Shown here: positions 62,678 through 64,000 of the stretch, in pieces
How positions within the stretch are numbered: the stretch's first letter is position 1
How the letters are laid out: every line of letters begins with the position of its first letter
NCBI RefSeq assembly: GCF_001427585.1
Contig: NZ_LMGY01000012.1
Coordinates: forward strand, 619,354 to 683,353
Direction: 5' to 3'
Length of the DNA: 64,000 nt
Source of the DNA: Pseudoxanthomonas sp. Root630
GTDB taxonomy: Bacteria > Pseudomonadota > Gammaproteobacteria > Xanthomonadales > Xanthomonadaceae
Program-made: the position numbers and the translations under genes
Notes under the pieces: model-generated
What the model was told of the DNA's origin: nothing
Seen by the model: only the letters and a program-made list of their open reading frames with translations
Database searches by the model: none

Positions 62678-64000
62678 ATGATGCGTCCCACGCTGCTCAC
62701 CGCGGCCGTGTGGCTGGCCCTTGCCGGCCATGCCCATGCCGAAACGCCCGCCGACACCTCGGCTTCCGCTTCCGCCGACACCTCGACGCGCGAGTTCGAG
62801 CGCATCCAGGTCACCGCGACCCGCACCGAGCGGGCCGTGGCGGACGTGCCCAACACCGTCGACGTGATCGAGCGCGAGCAACTGGACGACCAGTTGATCC
62901 GCGACATCAAGGACCTGGTCCGGTACGAGCCCGGCGTGTCGGTCACCTCCACGACCGGACGTTTCGGCGCGCTGGGCGGCTTCCGCATCCGCGGGCTGGA
63001 CGCCAACCGTGTGCTGATCCTCAACGATGGCGTGGCGATCTCCGACAGTTTCAGTTTCGGCAGCTACCTCAACGCCAACCGCAACTTCGTGGATCTCGAC
63101 ACGCTCAAGCGCGTGGAGATCGTGCGCGGTCCCGCGAGTTCGCTCTACGGCTCCGATGCGCTGGGCGGCGTGGTCGCGTTCGTCACCAAGGATCCTTCCG
63201 ATTACCTAAAGGATGGCAAGGACACCTACTTCGGCGTCAAGTTCGGCTACGAGGGCGATTGGCAGGGCCTGTTCGCCGGTGCGACCGCGGCATTCGGTGG
63301 CGAGCGCTGGAGTGGCCTCGTCGCGGCCAGCCATCGCCAGGGCAAGGAAACGGAGACCCAGGGCGACAACGACAGCACCACTCCCACGCGGTTGGAGAAC
63401 GGCACGTTCACGGTCCTGCGCACCGCAGCCAATCCGCAGCGCCGCGATGGCCGCAGTCTGCTCGCCAAACTGGTCTACGCGCCGGGCGAGAACCAGCGCC
63501 TGCGCCTGACCGTCGATGCGAACGAGGACTACAGTTCCATCGAGGCGTATACGGGCCGCACCACGACCCTCCTGGACATGGACGGCCGCGATCACCAGAC
63601 GCGCGCGCGGGTGTCGCTGGAACACGAGATCGATGTGCTGGACGCCGGTTTCGCCGACAGCCTGGCCTGGAAGCTCTACCGGCAGGACAGCGAAAGCACC
63701 CAGCGCACGATCGAAAGCCGCGCGACGGCGACCAATGGCCCTGCGACGAGCCGGCGCGTGATGCTGCACAACTTCGACCAGCGCATGTACGGTCTGCAGG
63801 GCAATCTGTACAAGGCCTTCGAGACCGGCAGTGTGCGTCACGCGCTGACCTACGGGCTGGACGTCTCGGTGACCGACAGCAAGGAAAAGCGCGACGGCAC
63901 CTCGACCAACCTGGCGACGGGCGTCGTCAGCAATCTGGTCGGGCAGGACCGCTTCCCGGTGCGCGACTTCCCGATCAGCGAGACCACCAAGATCGGCGCC
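62678..64000 (+). CDS. TonB-dependent haem/haemoglobin receptor (truncated by window end)
   Basis: First 441 codons of the receptor. Start at ATG 62678 or 62681 (AGGA at 62662); ATG 62666 is too close to it. Signal peptide MMRPTLLTAAVWLALAGHAHA. Plug domain: FERIQVTATRTERAVADVPN, IKDLVRYEPGVSV, GFRIRGLDANRVLILNDGV and VEIVRGPASSLYGSDALGGVVAF. Barrel strands follow. The plug pattern is that of the haemoglobin/transferrin/lactoferrin receptor family (TIGR01785/01786), and the hemP context supports haem. Confidence 0.93.
   Translation, partial: MMRPTLLTAAVWLALAGHAHAETPADTSASASADTSTREFERIQVTATRTERAVADVPNTVDVIEREQLDDQLIRDIKDLVRYEPGVSVTSTTGRFGALGGFRIRGLDANRVLILNDGVAISDSFSFGSYLNANRNFVDLDTLKRVEIVRGPASSLYGSDALGGVVAFVTKDPSDYLKDGKDTYFGVKFGYEGDWQGLFAGATAAFGGERWSGLVAASHRQGKETETQGDNDSTTPTRLENGTFTVLRTAANPQRRDGRSLLAKLVYAPGENQRLRLTVDANEDYSSIEAYTGRTTTLLDMDGRDHQTRARVSLEHEIDVLDAGFADSLAWKLYRQDSESTQRTIESRATATNGPATSRRVMLHNFDQRMYGLQGNLYKAFETGSVRHALTYGLDVSVTDSKEKRDGTSTNLATGVVSNLVGQDRFPVRDFPISETTKIGA

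Overview
The window looks like a chromosome segment of a Xanthomonadaceae bacterium (Pseudoxanthomonas, Stenotrophomonas, Lysobacter or Luteimonas type). Coding DNA is GC-rich, the type II secretion cluster has the Xanthomonas xps order F-G-H-I-J-K-L-M-N-D, and the housekeeping genes (rimK, metK, ahcY, ppc, thiSG, trmB) are of gammaproteobacterial type. The genus cannot be fixed from the sequence alone.

Layout. 1-3021: N-terminal two thirds or so of a trimeric autotransporter adhesin with very regular YadA-like head repeats. 3623-5422: secreted subtilisin-like protease. 5544-14446: type II secretion operon gspF-D with overlapping genes, lacking gspE, followed by two glycosyltransferase-like genes. 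16129-20214 (minus): ACT-domain protein, SLC13 transporter with RCK domains, trmB, thiG, thiS. 20357-22189: GDSL autotransporter esterase. 22269-22342: tRNA-Gly(CCC).

22325-35231 is an integrated mobilizable element of about 12.9 kb. It sits in the 3' end of the tRNA-Gly gene, is bounded by a 19-bp direct repeat, and carries paired GGTATCGTTT repeats near both ends. It encodes a tyrosine integrase, an arsenic operon (arsR-arsI-arsN2-arsC-aquaporin), a 0.9-kb noncoding region packed with inverted repeats, a PIN-like protein, a membrane protein/lipoprotein pair divergent from an XRE repressor, a MobQ-type relaxase with an RSF1010-like oriT and a TraD-like partner, a type IVb pilin fused to cysteine-rich repeats, and a secreted JAMM/MPN-like protein. 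No type IV secretion genes are present, so transfer would need a helper.

35304-47476: rimK; a candidate small RNA with a strong terminator; a secreted protein plus two-component system (the kinase sensor part has atypical composition); a small bacteriocin-like peptide gene; a methyl-cycle operon (ahcY-metF) behind an SAH riboswitch; ppc; a REP-type palindrome; uup. 47526-55906: phospholipid genes (CDP-alcohol phosphatidyltransferase, acyltransferase, CdsA-like), thioesterase, metK, an OlsF-like bifunctional acyltransferase, an LpxH-like phosphatase and a YdjM-like membrane protein. 56063-60326 (minus): NupC-type transporter, ribokinase, dusB, methyltransferase. 60397-61162: TMEM165/UPF0016 manganese exporter behind a yybP-ykoY riboswitch. 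61281-64000: aldo/keto reductase, then a Fur-box-controlled hemP and a TonB-dependent haem receptor cut by the window end.

Points most worth a second look: the pilin-repeat/JAMM pair in the mobilizable element, its structured noncoding region and oriT, the pump-less arsenic operon, the peptide gene beside the chimeric sensor kinase, the 29-bp element shared by metK and ahcY, and the direct TTTAACG repeats ahead of a candidate sRNA.
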